Source of the DNA: Echinometra lucunter
Taxonomy: Eukaryota; Echinodermata; Echinoidea; Camarodonta; Echinometridae
Assembly: GCA_029962745.1 (NCBI GenBank)
Contig: CM057154.1
Span: forward strand, 24,687,654 to 24,751,653
DNA: 64,000 nucleotides
Direction of reading: 5' to 3'
Of this stretch, positions 24,264 through 36,207 are shown one piece after another. The position numbers were made by a program, and so were the translations under genes. A model generated the notes under the pieces. The model did no database searches and was not told the origin of the DNA. It was given only the letters and a program-made list of their open reading frames with translations. Positions within the stretch are counted from its first letter, which is position 1; each line of letters begins with the position of its first letter.

Positions 24264-25016
24264 CTATAAGTCGAACTTTATTTTTCGTCAGTCAATAGAC
24301 GAAGAGGAGCGGTAAATGCACAGCATGGTTTCCATTAAAAACTTTAGAAACAAAGATAGTCAAAATTATAACAGAATTTCTTAATTTAAAAAAAAATGTC
24401 AGAATAGTCTCTGTTTTTGGCTAAGGCTCTTGAATATCATCCTAGAGATCTCGAGCTCGATCTAGTTTGCAGGCACAAGCACTGGTCAGTCGAAACACGT
24501 TTTAGAGGTCTGGATAGAAGACTAATGCATGTCAATAATATTGACACAGCCACTGGGCACATTTCCTAGGCTTTTGTCAAGACCCTGATGTAATTTAAGA
24601 ACGTGTAAATTGGCGGTCTGTGCCTGCAGACTAAGTTCTTTATTTGATGGACGTTTTTATCATCAGTATTATCTTAAAGCTTTACCAGGTTTACAGCTAC
24701 TACACATTCTTGCAGATATTTCCTGACTGTGTTTCGGTACAACGACTGGGTGGAGTACTTGCAAACGTTGGAACTTTTTGAGTCCTGGTCATTTGAATAC
24801 ATGATGAAAGAAACTGTTGAGGAGCAATGGGGAAAAGTTGAATATGTCTTTATAAGAGCAAATAAGAAAGGCTGAATGGGAATCATAGGAATCATAAGTA
24901 TTACGTGTATAGTGATGTTTTAGAATCAGGATCATGGGAAAGGGGGGTGCATTCTAGCTGAGAGTACCATGCTTTCCATATTGAAAAGTGTGAACTGAAA
25001 AAAAGTTGTATCAAAG

Positions 25017-25117
25017 TTTTTTTTTTACCCTTTGAAGGGCCCCCTGATTTCGCTTTCTACTGTGTGTGTTTGATTAAATGTGCGCATTTGGAGTTATTAA
25101 AGTGTGGAGGATAACAA
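25017..25117. repeat. Direct repeat, first member (101 bp)
   Basis: From the T run through CCCTTTGAAGGGCCCCCTGA to GTGTGGAGGATAACAA, this block is nearly identical to 25456-25557. Long-repeat copies 2 and 3 have only one such block, at the position equivalent to the second. So this member is an extra insertion. Confidence 0.9.
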
Positions 25118-25455
25118 AGCTTTACGCAAACCTTTCAATTCTTTCTGATATTACGAACATGTGCGCATTCGAAAAGTAAGAGGGGACATTTCTTTTATGA
25201 TTTGTTTTCAAACTGACGCACGAGAACGGGAAAGATCATGAATTCTTATTTTTGCTCTACCTGAATTCAAATTTATCTCATTCCTGGAAGAATGCCAAAG
25301 GTGATTACAAAAATAGCCATACATGAATCGAGACTCGTGAACCTCTTTCAAATCGAGTCAGTGGCACTCTTTTTTTTAATATCTATTTCCCCTAACTATT
25401 TCTATTATGATTTATATTCATGAATTAATCTAGATTACTAACAAAAAGCAAATGA

Positions 25456-25557
25456 TTTTTTTTTTTACCCTTTGAAGGGCCCCCTGATTACGCTTTCTAC
25501 TGTGTGTGTTTGATTAAATGTGCGCATTTGGAGTTATTAAAGTGTGGAGGATAACAA
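25456..25557. repeat. Direct repeat, second (ancestral) member
   Basis: Equivalent to 32230-32330 in copy 2 and 51675-51775 in copy 3, so this is the original location of the block. It differs from 25017-25117 by about one or two bases. Confidence 0.85.
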
Positions 25558-27219
25558 GGAAGTCTTTACAAATTATCCTCTGCCCCAGTCTAGACAGACT
25601 TGGGAAACAATATAATCCCCACTTTTCTTCCTTTCCTTTTTTTTAGATGGTGAAGAAAAGGTAGATTTCAGCAAAGTCTTTAAAGAGAATTTGAAAAAAA
25701 ACCCTCCTCCAGTATTGCTGAAAGTCAAATGAAGTGAAAAAAAAATGTGCACATTCAAGTTGGGAGGGGAAAAAAAACCCTTTTCCCTCTCTCTGCTTAT
25801 ATATGACGATATGTGAACAGCAGTCTCTTCAGGGTTTCATTTTTTTCTATGGCATCCTAAAGGAATGCCAAAGAAAGAATATGAAAGTAGACAAATCATT
25901 TTTACCCTTACATATAGCACAAAACAGCTTCGGATTGCCATCCTGTCCTTTTTTTTTTTTATTTGTCAGTTTCTTTCTCTTTTGTCTTCACCGTTTCAGC
26001 TCATCTAACCTACCTCTCTCTTTCACTTATTCTGTTTCTTTGTTATCTTTATGTGTTAATTATCATTGTTTCCTGATCTTTTATATATACACCCCTACTC
26101 CCTCTCTCTCTCTTTCTCTCTCTCTCTCTATTTTTTTATCCATTCAATTTTTTTCCTGATGATGTCACTTTGTATCGCACCCCCTCTCTCTCTCTTTCTC
26201 TTTCTTCTCTGTATGTCCGTCTGTAGATGGTCTTTCGTCATTACTTTCTAACTGAGCAAGTCTAAGGTATTTGATTATTTTGATAACCTATACATTTTTC
26301 AGCATTATAGAATTATGAAAATTATATTGACTCCAAATTTATCATTTCTCTTTATGGACCAGTGAGATCGCAGCTGTTAAAAGGCTATCCTGTTAATACA
26401 AGCATCATGAAATATTATTAATCTTAGATGTGATCTGTAATAAAGTACAAAACATAGCTTCCACTTGCCCAGCTATTTGGCCTTGTTATTTTTCTTTCTC
26501 TTTTGTCCTCCTTCGTCACCTTTTGGACAAAATTGAATTCTTCAAAAATGTAATGGATTTGTTTGATTTAATTTTATTGGCAAATAGTTACAGAACACAT
26601 TATCATATTTGAAAAAAGTCATGTTCGGTTTCATATCTCAAACATTAGCGTAATACAATCAATTATATTTACATAGCATTTAGTTTTTTTTTTTCTTTCT
26701 ATTTTTGGTTATAATGGCTCTAGAAAACAACTAACGTAACTGAATTCAACTGAACCTCTTAAAAGACATATGCTACCTCATCCAATCTACCTTTTTCTCT
26801 CCCCCCCCACCCCCTCTCTCTCTGTCTCTCTTCCAATTTTATTGGTAGTCACCTTTTCTACACTGCTATTGTTTCAGAGTCTGCAACTAATCTACCTCTC
26901 TCTCTCTCTCTCTCTGTATTTTTCTGTTGCTCTGTCTCTCTCTCATTTTATTTATCATCTGTTGGTTTTTTAATGTATTATTTCTACTCCTCTCTCTACT
27001 TCCCCCCTCTCTCCCTCACCCACTCACTTTTTTTTTGCCATGTATTCCATGTTATTGTATCTGAGTGTGTTTATTTCAACCCTACTTCACACTCTGTACC
27101 CCCCTCCCCTCCTGTCTCTCATTAAAATGATAGCCATTTTCCTCTAACTCTGTCCATTTGGTTCATACATTTCGCTGTTCATCTCTCTCTTTCTCTCTCT
27201 TCATTTCTCTCCCTTATTC

Positions 27220-28255
27220 CTCCGTCTGCATGGCCGTCTGTATGTGGTCTCTCGTCATTACTTTCTACCTGAGTAAGTCAAATGCAATTCTCATTTTGAT
27301 ATCAAATACACTACCATGCATTATCAAGTGATGAACACTGCCATTAAACGTATTAATACGCTTCATATTTCATAGAGTTCCCATTATACCAGTAGGGCTA
27401 TTTTGTTAATAAGATGGACAAAAAAGCAGGGGATTGTCCATGTCGGCTTTTTATTTTTCTTCTTTTACAGTGTTAGGTAACGCCTTCTCCATAAACTCGT
27501 TTTAATTCTACTGTGTTCATGACATTTCACATGGTGGCATGACTTCTGTCCATTTTTCAACACTATTACATGCCCTTTTTTGAATAAGGGCATATCATCA
27601 GGTAATCATCCCTTAATCCATATTTGTAACTGGTTAAATCACAAAAATATATATATATAGATAGCTATCCTTTTCTGTTTTACCAGAACTAAGTTTTTCT
27701 CGGTAAAATTCAAGGACAATCCTCACAGCTCAAACATTAGTAAGCGTAATGTGCGTTGGTGTACCCACTTTGAAATTCGTCATCAACGAATTCTGTCGTT
27801 ACCCTCATGGAAAAAAGATAGGGATTTAGTTGCTGTAATTGGTGTATTTATTTCGCTTTGCAAGTTTCAGCATGATTGCTTGAGTGCTGAATTTAGACTA
27901 GGTATCGAACCAAAAAACCATGGATGATTGTCAGCCCCCCCCCCCCCCACCTCCTCCATCCCCTCAAATTCCTCTTGCTCAATGATACTATCCTACCATG
28001 TTTAAGTTTTATCGACCATGATACCGATGCGGATTCCCTACAAAGAAATCATAGCCACGTAACAAATTAGATAAGGCTTTGTTCATTGTTTCGCTTCTGT
28101 AGAGCACTGAGAAAAAGATGATTCTGCAAACTAAATCTAACAAAAAAGTAGAAAAACGAATGTATTTTTAGCAGGTTTGGATAATATAGGGAAATCAGTA
28201 TTGACACAAAATTTTTGAGGAAGTGATTTCATTAATGATAATTCATCCAGATACT
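27220..28255. repeat. 3' third of long repeat, first tandem copy
   Basis: This block is repeated at 28640-29665. Shared words are CCGTCTGTA, TACTTTCTACCT, TATCAAGT, TCAAGGACAATCCTCACAGC, GCCACGTAACAAATTAGATA and GTATTTTTAGCAGGTTTGGA. Copies 2 and 3 have it once each. No coding capacity. Confidence 0.8.
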
Positions 28256-28289
28256 AAGGAAAAAAAAAATCAATTTTGTCCCCTAAATG

Positions 28290-28535
28290 CAACACTCGCA
28301 GCACCTTTTTTGGTGCTGTCTCGAACCCTACATGAAAAAAAGTTCAAAGATACACCCTTCTGTACTTGTTTGCACCCGGAAATGCCAGTCTGCACCCTTA
28401 AAGGTGCAAAGTTGCACCTTTAAGGGTGACGAATTGTTTGCGTTCAAAAGGGGTGCAAATTTGCACCTTCTCTAAATGGTACAGCACTGCATACTTAAGG
28501 GTGCAAAATGTAGCTCACTTCACCCTTTAAGGTGC
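28290..28535. mobile_element. Palindrome-rich insertion with GGTGCAA words
   Basis: A near-perfect 38-bp palindrome centred at about 28409 is built from two inverted CACCCTTAAAGGTGCAA blocks. A hairpin GCAGCACC...GGTGCTGTC lies at 28298-28321, and further GGTGCAAATTTGCACC and CCCTTTAAGGTGCAA words follow up to 28535. The block sits exactly between the two tandem copies of the long-repeat 3' part and is absent from copies 2 and 3. It resembles a small palindromic transposon, but the ends are not certain. Confidence 0.5.
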
Positions 28536-28639
28536 AAAATGCTCTCTCTCTCTCTCTCTCTGACTCTCACTCTTTATCTTTACATTTTTTCGATCATGTA
28601 GGCCTATTCCTTAATTCGTACCCCCCCCCTGTTTCTCCC

Positions 28640-29665
28640 TCTCTCTTTCTTCTCAGTAAGCCCGTCTGTAGATGGCCAATTACTTTCTACCTTAGTAAGT
28701 CCAAGGTATTGATTATTTTAATATCACATACATTACCCTGCATTATCAAGTATTGAACACTGCCATTAGATTTGTCATTTCGCTTCATATTTCACAGAGT
28801 TCGAAGCTCTTGAAGGGCTATCTGTTAATAAGATGGTTTGACATACTTTTCAGCTTAGAATGGTCTGTAATATTTGGTACAAAGATAGCAGGGGCTTGTC
28901 CATGTTGGCCCTATTTTCTTTTACAGTGTTAGGTAACGCCTTCTTCATATAATCGTTTAATTCTACTATGTTCGTGACATTTAATTCATGTGACATGACT
29001 TCTGACCATTTTCTTCACTATTACATGAACTTTCTTGAAAAAGGACATATCATCATCAAGCAATCCTCCCTTAATCCATTTTGTAACCAACTAAATGACA
29101 AACAAATAGATAGCTATCCTTTTCAGTCTAACCAGGACTAAGTTGTTTTTTTCAGTAAAGTTCAAGGACAATCCTCACAGCTAATACATGAGTAAATATG
29201 TATTAAATCGCCATCACCGAATTCTGTCGTTACCCCTCATGCAAAAAAGATGTGGATTTAGTTGCTGTGGTTGGTTTCTTTCTTTCGCTTTGCAAGTTGA
29301 GCATGATTGCTTGAGTGCTCGATTGAGTCTAGGTATCGTGCAAAACAACCGGGGATGATTGTTACCCCCTCAAATTCCCCTTGCTCAATGATATTGTTCT
29401 ACCCACGTTTGAGGTTTTTCGACCATGCTACCGATACAGAGAACGTATTCCCTACAAAGAAGCCATTGCCACGTAACAAATTAGATAAGGCTATGTTCAT
29501 TGTTTCGCTTCTGTAGAGCATTGAGAAATAGATGATTCTGCAAACAAAAACCTAACAAAAAAGTTGAAAAACGCAAACATGTATTTTTAGCAGGTTTGGA
29601 TAATATTTGGAAAACCAGTAATGGAAAGAAATTGTTGAGGAAGTAATCTGTTACTGTTGATTCAT
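28640..29665. repeat. 3' third of long repeat, second tandem copy
   Basis: Direct repeat of 27220-28255 at a distance of about 1.42 kb, with many small differences. The tandem arrangement is unique to long-repeat copy 1. Confidence 0.8.
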
Positions 29666-30019
29666 CCGTCATTGACACAGTTAATACTAAAGTACTGAGA
29701 TTACCTGAAAAGAAGCATCTCCCCTCCGAAAAAAAAATGCTGCCCATAAAATATCTTGCTGGTCGACTTGATGGAGACGATTTTTAGTATAAGTTTCCTA
29801 AAAGCGACATATTCTGTGTAGAGACCCCTAGGTTCAATTTTTTGTTTGTTTCCTTGCTTTTTTGAAGGTAGGGTGGCAAACGCTCTTTGGGCCTAACCTC
29901 AAACGCGAACTACCAGCACACGGCCCTAACCCCCGCCAAAAACAAAGACATTCTCGTCCTTCTGTCCAGGTCGACGTAATCGAGACAACGTTTGAGTATA
30001 TTTCTACCATCATTTATCA
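29666..30019. other. Spacer between long-repeat copies 1 and 2
   Basis: No gene is supported. A somewhat GC-richer patch (29880-29960) with CTAACCTCAAACGCGAAC and CCCTAACCCCCGCC words is present. I see no partner for it elsewhere in the window. Confidence 0.5.
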
Positions 30020-33000
30020 TTTTTATTTAGACAACAGTTGTTCTCTGGGCCGTTGCCCCTCCAACTTGTGAGGTATTATCATTAGCAACTCAAATTCTCT
30101 TCCAATTATTTTGTGTTTTCCCCTTACTCATGTTTGGCGTTTCACTTGATGCCCCAGTATGTGAAAATGCAGCTTATTATCATAATTGTCCCCGTTTTGG
30201 TTTCCTCCTTCTAACTCGTTTTCTTTCTTCTTTAAGCTTTAAAACACAACAACATGCGCACTAGCTGACCCTTTTCCTATGCATTACGTAATCCATATAC
30301 TTATAAGCAGTTTAAGTCAGTATGCGGTATTTCAGTGAAGCAGTAAATTCATTCACATTTTCCTAAGACATACAACCACATGATAATAAAAATTTGAGTA
30401 GAGAATTTAATGGAAGTAATTTGATAAAATGTTTTTCAAAGTTATTCACTTTCCAAGGTATGAAAATGTATGAAGTCCTACTCGCAGCCTGTACTGGCGT
30501 ACGTTTAGGCTAACCGAAATTTGCAAAAACAAATTTTCAGAGTAAGAGGATCAAGAAAAAAACCCAGTGCAATCTGTTGATCAAAGCCGCCCCCCCCCCT
30601 TTCTTCAACCCACTGAAAGTCCTAGACCAAGCTAAAATTTGCAAATGCTGTTCTCGTCTCTGCGTCTCTTTCAGTTGTCTCTTTCCACCTATTCTCTCTT
30701 TTTCGCTCTATGATTTTTATATTTGCGTTTCCTCTTTCTTTCTCTTCCTCCTTTACTGCCGCATTTCGCCACAATCCACTGAATCCCTCAAAGTATCATG
30801 TTTGAAAATCATATCAAATATTGGCTTTTATATCAAACATAGATAATAATGAATGGGTTTTATTTACTCCAGGGTATCCACAACTGCTTTACTACTGCCC
30901 TTCCTGCAATCATTATTAACCCCAACATTGCCAAGTTTATATTTAATACACCAGGGTAGGAAGGGACAAATGTAGGCCAAACACTTTTTCCAAAGATGTA
31001 AGCACCAAGCGAGGATTGAACCCAGGACCTTTCCTATGAGAGGCAAGAACATTCACCACTATACCATGGTTCTCCTATAAGTCAAACTTTATTTTTCGTC
31101 AGTCAATAGACGAAGAGGAGCGGTAAATGCATGGCATGATTTTGCATTAAATGTTTCAGAACAAAAATAGTCAAAATTACAATAGCATTTCTAAAAAATT
31201 GATGTCAGAATAGTGTCGGCTCTTGAATCTTATTCTCGAGATCTTAAATTCCATTTAGTTTGCAGGCACAAAACTTGGTCTGTCGAAAAATGTAATAGAG
31301 GTCTGAATTGGAGACTAAAGCAGGTCAATGGGGATCGTGTACTACAGCCGCTCCATTATATTGACAGAACTATTATGCACGTGACCTAGGCTTTTCTCAA
31401 GGCCCATATTTAATTTAGGGAATTGTCAATTAGGGTCTGAGCCTGCAAAGTTCGATCTTTGATGGACGCTTATATTATCTTCATTATCTTATAGCTTTAC
31501 CATGTTTTACAACTACTACAGCTTTTTGCAGATATTTCATCATTATGTTTCCGTTAAAAGACTTTAACGGAATCTTATCCTCGAGATCTTAAATTCCATT
31601 TAGTTTGCAGGCACAAACCTTGGTCTGTCGAAAAATGTTATAGAGGTCTGACTTGCAAACGTTGGAACGTTTGAGTCATGGTCATTTGAATACATGATGA
31701 AAGAAACTGTCAAGGAATAATGGGGGAAATTTGAATATGTTTGCATACGAGGAAATAAGAAAGGCTGAATCTGTAATGCGTGGGAATTATTAGTAGAACT
31801 TGTTTAGTGATGTTTTAGAATCAGGATCATAAAAAGATTGCATAGTCTTGCAAACAGTAACATGCTTTCCACGTAGAACGGTGTGAATTGAAACTAGACA
31901 CATGTTGCATGAAAACCTTGCCCAAACCTTTCAATTCTTTCGCACATTTCGAACATGTGCGCATTTGAAAAGTGATGGGGGGGGGGCATTTCTTATATAA
32001 TATGTTTTCGAACTGCACAGGAGAAATGGGAAAGATCATAAACTCAAAGTTCTCTCAGTCTTGGAGGAATGCCAAAGGTGATTAAAAATAACCATACATG
32101 AATCGAGACTCTTGAACCTCTTTCGAATCGAGTCATTGACGCTTTTTGTCTATTTCCCCCCAACCATTTCTATTATGATTTTGAGTGTTCGTAAATTATC
32201 CTAGATTTCAAACAAAAGAAATGCAAATACTTTTACCCCTTAACGTACCTCTAAATACGCATGCTACTGTGTGTGTGTTTGTTTGAATGTGCGCATTTTA
32301 GAGTTATTAAAGTGTGGCGGATAACAAATAATTCTTTACAAATTACCCGTTACCCCAGTCTAGACAGCCGTGGGAAACAAAATAATACCCCCTTTTTTCT
32401 CTCTCTCTTTCTTTTTTTTTTTTTTTTTTTCTTTTGGAAACATGAAAAAGTAGATTTCAGCAAAGTCTTCAAAGAGCAGACAAAAAAGGGTTACCTGTTC
32501 AAGGACTGCTGAAAGTCAAATGAAGTGAAAAAAACCCCACATGTGCACATTCAAGTTGGGGGGGGGGGGCTTTTTTCTTCTCTCTCTCACTCTCTTTTAT
32601 ATCTGACGATATCTGAACCACAGTCTCTTCGGGGTTACATTTCCTATCCTCTTTTTTTTTTTCCTTATAAAAATGCCATTGAAAAAATATGAAAGTTAAC
32701 CAATCTTTTTCACCTTTACATATAGTACAAAATAGCTTCGGATTGTTGTCTATTCAGCGTTGTAAGTTTCTTTCCCTTTTCTCTCACTTTCAGCTTATCT
32801 AACTCACCTCTCTCTTTACATTGCATCCCTCTCTCTTTCTTTCTCTTTGTTTTTCTCTTTTTATCTCGCTCTATCTCTTTCTTCTCTGTATGTCAATCTG
32901 TAGATGGTTTCTCGTCATTGCTTTCTAACTGAGCAAGCCTAAGGTATTTCCTTATTTTTTAAACCTAATACATATCCCAGCATTATGGAATTATGAACAT

Positions 33001-33668
33001 TATTTTGGATCCAAATTTATCGTTTGTCTTCATGGGCCGTGGTGATCCCAGCTGTATTAGTGCTATTACGTTAATACAATCATTAAAAACAATATTTATC
33101 TTTTACCAGAAGTATTATGTTATATTTTGTTATCAATACCATGAAGGTCAATTAGTTGATTCATAATTTTGCTGTTTGAATAATTCGAAATAAATGCGTT
33201 TGAACTTAACTGAACTTAACTGAACCATTTGGCCTTGTTATTTTTCTTTCTGTTGTCTCCCCTCTTGTCAGCTTTTCGATCAAAATGATTGCTCCAGAAA
33301 TTCGATACATTTATTTGCTTTGATTTTATTGGAAAAGAGTTAAAACACTGTATCATATTTGAAAAATGCTAAGATTTAGATCTGAAAATAGTAGCGTAGT
33401 AGAAACTTTTATTTACACAGGATTTATTTTTTTTCTTCTACTTCTTTCTATCTTTCTTTATGACTTTAAAAGAATGAACATTTCAAAACTTAACTGAACC
33501 TTTAGAAAATGCTCCTAACTCATCCAATCTACCGTTCTCTCTCTCCCTCTCTCTTACTCTCTCCTCCTCTCCTCCCATTTCAATGGTATTTACCTTCATT
33601 TCTGGATGATTCTACACTGTCATTGTTTTAGAGTCTGTCTTTCTGCAATTAACCTAAATCCCTCTCTC

Positions 33669-33704
<36 letters not shown>

Positions 33705-34542
33705 CTCTCTCATTATATTTACCATTGTATTTGATTCTGAGTATTTGCATATCCTTCCTGCTCTCTTTCTCTCAATATTCATCTCTCTCACTCTATTTGT
33801 TTCCTATTTGTCATGTATATTCCATGACAGTGTATCTGAGTGTGTCTATTTCCAACCTACCTCTCACTCTCTGCCCCCATCCCCTTCTCTGTTTCTTTTT
33901 TTAGATTTATCATTTGGCTTCATAGTTCTCAGAATTCCCGGCTCTAGTAGGGTTATTTTGTTAATAAGATCACCAGAAATACTTTTCAGCTTAGATGTAG
34001 TCCGTAATATTTGGTACAAAGATAGCTGGGGCCTGCCATGTTGACTTTATTTATTTATTTTTTTTTTTTTGGCAATGTTACATAACATCTTCATACAAAG
34101 GTTTGAATTCTACTATGTTCATGACATTTCACATTATGTGACATGACTTCTGTCCATTTTCTACAGTATTAAATGGAATTTCTTGAATAAGGGAATATCA
34201 TAAGCAATCATGCCTTAATATATTTCTGTAACTGACTAAATGACAAAAAATGGACAGCTATCTTTTTCAATACCAGAACCAAGTTTTTCTCTGTAAGGTT
34301 CAAGGACAATCCTCACAGCTCATACATTGTAAACGTAATGTGTGCTTGCGTATCCACTTTGAAATTCGCCATTAACGAATTCTGTCATTACCCTCATGCA
34401 AAGAAGATGTGGCTTTAGTTGCTGTAGTTGACTGTATTTCTATCGCTTTGCAAGTGGAGCATGATTACTTGAGTGCTTGATTTAGCCTAAGTATTGAGCC
34501 AGACAAGCGCGGATGATTGTCAGCCCCCTCAAATTCCCCTTG
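30020..34542. repeat. Long non-coding repeat, copy 2
   Basis: From about 30729 onward this copy is colinear with and highly similar to copy 3 (50187 onward). By eye there are only scattered substitutions and small indels over about 3.8 kb. It contains a type 2 SINE, a partial internal repeat of the TTTGCAGGCACAA segment (31265 and 31601), several CT microsatellites (for example 33677-33710) and the AAGGACAATCCTCACAGCTC block. It ends at 34542, inside CAAATTCCCCTTG, next to a hAT-like fragment; copies 1 and 3 continue past that word. No long open frames. Confidence 0.85.
30852..31076 (-). mobile_element. tRNA-Glu-like SINE (type 2), copy in long repeat 2
   Basis: Same structure as 24033-24263. 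The A box TGGTATAGTGG and B-box-like GGGTTCAATCC are readable on the minus strand, but the anticodon stem has decayed (AGGAAAG). The same position inside the long repeat in copies 1 to 3 means the SINE was duplicated with the repeat and did not insert three times. Confidence 0.8.
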
Positions 34543-34559
34543 TGAGTGATTTAGTGACT

Positions 34560-35012
34560 TCCTTTTTTTTGGGGGGGGGGGGGGGAGAAATGAGTTTTTT
34601 GAAGATACTCGTCATCCAAATACACGGGGCTCAAATATATTTGAGAATATTCACTCACCGAATTTGTTTACGGTCCGAAACCACCTTGTATCTAAAAATG
34701 ATACTAGCAAGCGCATCGAGGGAGAAAAGATGTACACTTTGTCTGGTTAAAAATGATATTTGCTATAAAAATATATTATGGTCCTATAAGATTATCTGAA
34801 TGGTAGTTTTGATCGCCTCGCTGGCCGAATTCGTTTGCTTTCCCTGACCAGCCTGTATCTAAATATCATAGAGGCGAGCGGACGGAGGGAGGAAAAATAT
34901 ACAATGGCTTTTTTCATGGTAGGAGTTTTATTTTGTCATCAAATTACAGTAATGACAATAAAAGCCTCTAACTATTTAACCTATCTTCCGAATATGATGC
35001 TATTTGGGCATC
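34560..35012. mobile_element. hAT-like fragment with two satellite units
   Basis: Starts with a T run and 15 or more G (near 34562-34586). It contains two units with the form CTGTATCTAAATAT...GCGAGCG..GGAGGGAGGAAAAATATACA, at about 34705 and 34870, spaced about 165 bp apart. It ends with CCGAATATGATGCTATTTGGGCA, which matches CCGAATATGACTCTATTTGGGCA near 39330 in the complete element. No clear terminal inverted repeat remains. It is a short, diverged relative of 37846-39548. Confidence 0.6.
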
Positions 35013-35112
35013 AAGCTCTTGACCCTTCCGTGTCATGACCGCAATGTCCGCAGCCGCTCCGCGCACTCTCCTTATAACTTTTTATGATATATGAATATAC
35101 AATAAAAGCGGT

Positions 35113-35186
35113 TTTTAAAGTCAGTATGCTGTATTTAAGGAAAGCAGTAAATTCATCAGCATTCAACCACGTGTTAACTAAGATTT
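35113..35186. repeat. Start of another long-repeat copy, cut by the gap
   Basis: GTCAGTATGCTGTATTTAAGG, AGCAGTAAATTCATCAGCA and CAACCACGTG match about 30316-30395 in copy 2 and 23404-23480 in copy 1. The sequence then stops at the N block. The same unit seems to resume at 50187. Confidence 0.75.
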
Positions 35187-35686
35187 NNNNNNNNNNNNNN
35201 NNNNNNNNNNNNNNNNNNNNNNNNNNNNNNNNNNNNNNNNNNNNNNNNNNNNNNNNNNNNNNNNNNNNNNNNNNNNNNNNNNNNNNNNNNNNNNNNNNNN
35301 NNNNNNNNNNNNNNNNNNNNNNNNNNNNNNNNNNNNNNNNNNNNNNNNNNNNNNNNNNNNNNNNNNNNNNNNNNNNNNNNNNNNNNNNNNNNNNNNNNNN
35401 NNNNNNNNNNNNNNNNNNNNNNNNNNNNNNNNNNNNNNNNNNNNNNNNNNNNNNNNNNNNNNNNNNNNNNNNNNNNNNNNNNNNNNNNNNNNNNNNNNNN
35501 NNNNNNNNNNNNNNNNNNNNNNNNNNNNNNNNNNNNNNNNNNNNNNNNNNNNNNNNNNNNNNNNNNNNNNNNNNNNNNNNNNNNNNNNNNNNNNNNNNNN
35601 NNNNNNNNNNNNNNNNNNNNNNNNNNNNNNNNNNNNNNNNNNNNNNNNNNNNNNNNNNNNNNNNNNNNNNNNNNNNNNNNNNNNNN
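35187..35686. other. Assembly gap (500 N)
   Basis: Exactly 500 N, a typical placeholder length, so the true size is unknown. Open frames spanning it are meaningless. Confidence 0.99.
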
Positions 35687-36207
35687 AACAGCAAGACCAA
35701 GCGAGAAGATTTTCCCATGCCTTGAATCATTGATGCTCTTGGGGAATGCCAAATACTTCACCACTCTTGACCCGACTAGTGGGTACTGGCAAGTAAAGGT
35801 GGCCGAGAAGGACAGACCCAAGACAACTTTCACGACACCAATGGGCTCATTGCGTGTGTCCAGATACCGTTCGGCCTACCCAACGCGCCGGCAACATTCC
35901 AGCGGTTGATGACGTCGTGCTGAGGGGATCAACAGTTTGAGTCCCTGCTGATTTACCTGGACGACGTCAAAGTCTTCTCCATCTCTTTTGATGATCACCT
36001 TGATTACCTTAGACTGGTACTCAGCCGACTACGTCAGCATGGGTTAAAGCTCAAACCAAGAAAGTGCCACCTCCTTTAAACTAAGGTTAAAATATCTGGG
36101 CCATGTCATCATCCAGGAGGATATCGTGACGAACCCAGGGAAAACTGCTACGTCCAAAGAGTAGCCGAGACGTGCGCAGGTTCCTAGGATTTACCGGGTA
36201 TTACAGA
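35687..36207 (+). pseudogene. pol: Ty3/Gypsy pol fragment: reverse transcriptase
   Basis: Plus-strand counterpart of 14127-14640, about 94% similar by eye. The TTLDPTSGYWQ block is near 35764-35796 and the catalytic YLDD is at 35954-35965. The sequence then reads towards GPCHH and the FLGFTGYY-type end of RT, where it is interrupted by the LINE tail at 36208. It carries frame shifts near 35855 and 36080. The upstream part lies in the gap. Confidence 0.88.

Larger units (their letters stand above)
23061..28255. repeat. Long non-coding repeat, copy 1
   Basis: This region matches 30020-34542 (copy 2) and 50187-54027 (copy 3) in the same order. Shared blocks are GAGGTA(G/T)TATCATTAGCAA, the tRNA-Glu-like SINE, GACGAAGAGGAGCGGTAAAT, TTTGCAGGCACAA, GTGTGGAGGATAACAA, runs of CT, GTCTGTAGATGGT and TTCAAGGACAATCCTCACAG, ending with CAAATTCCTCTTGCTCAATG. 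Copy 1 is the most diverged and has extra insertions (microsatellite 23864-24030, 101-bp duplication). It has no long open frame on either strand. The element type is unknown; it may be a large non-autonomous transposon or a macrosatellite-like unit. Confidence 0.8.

Noticed and set aside
35011..35833. Open frames of about 200-240 codons across the first N block
   Set aside because: They exist only because N was read as open; the flanking parts belong to different repeats.
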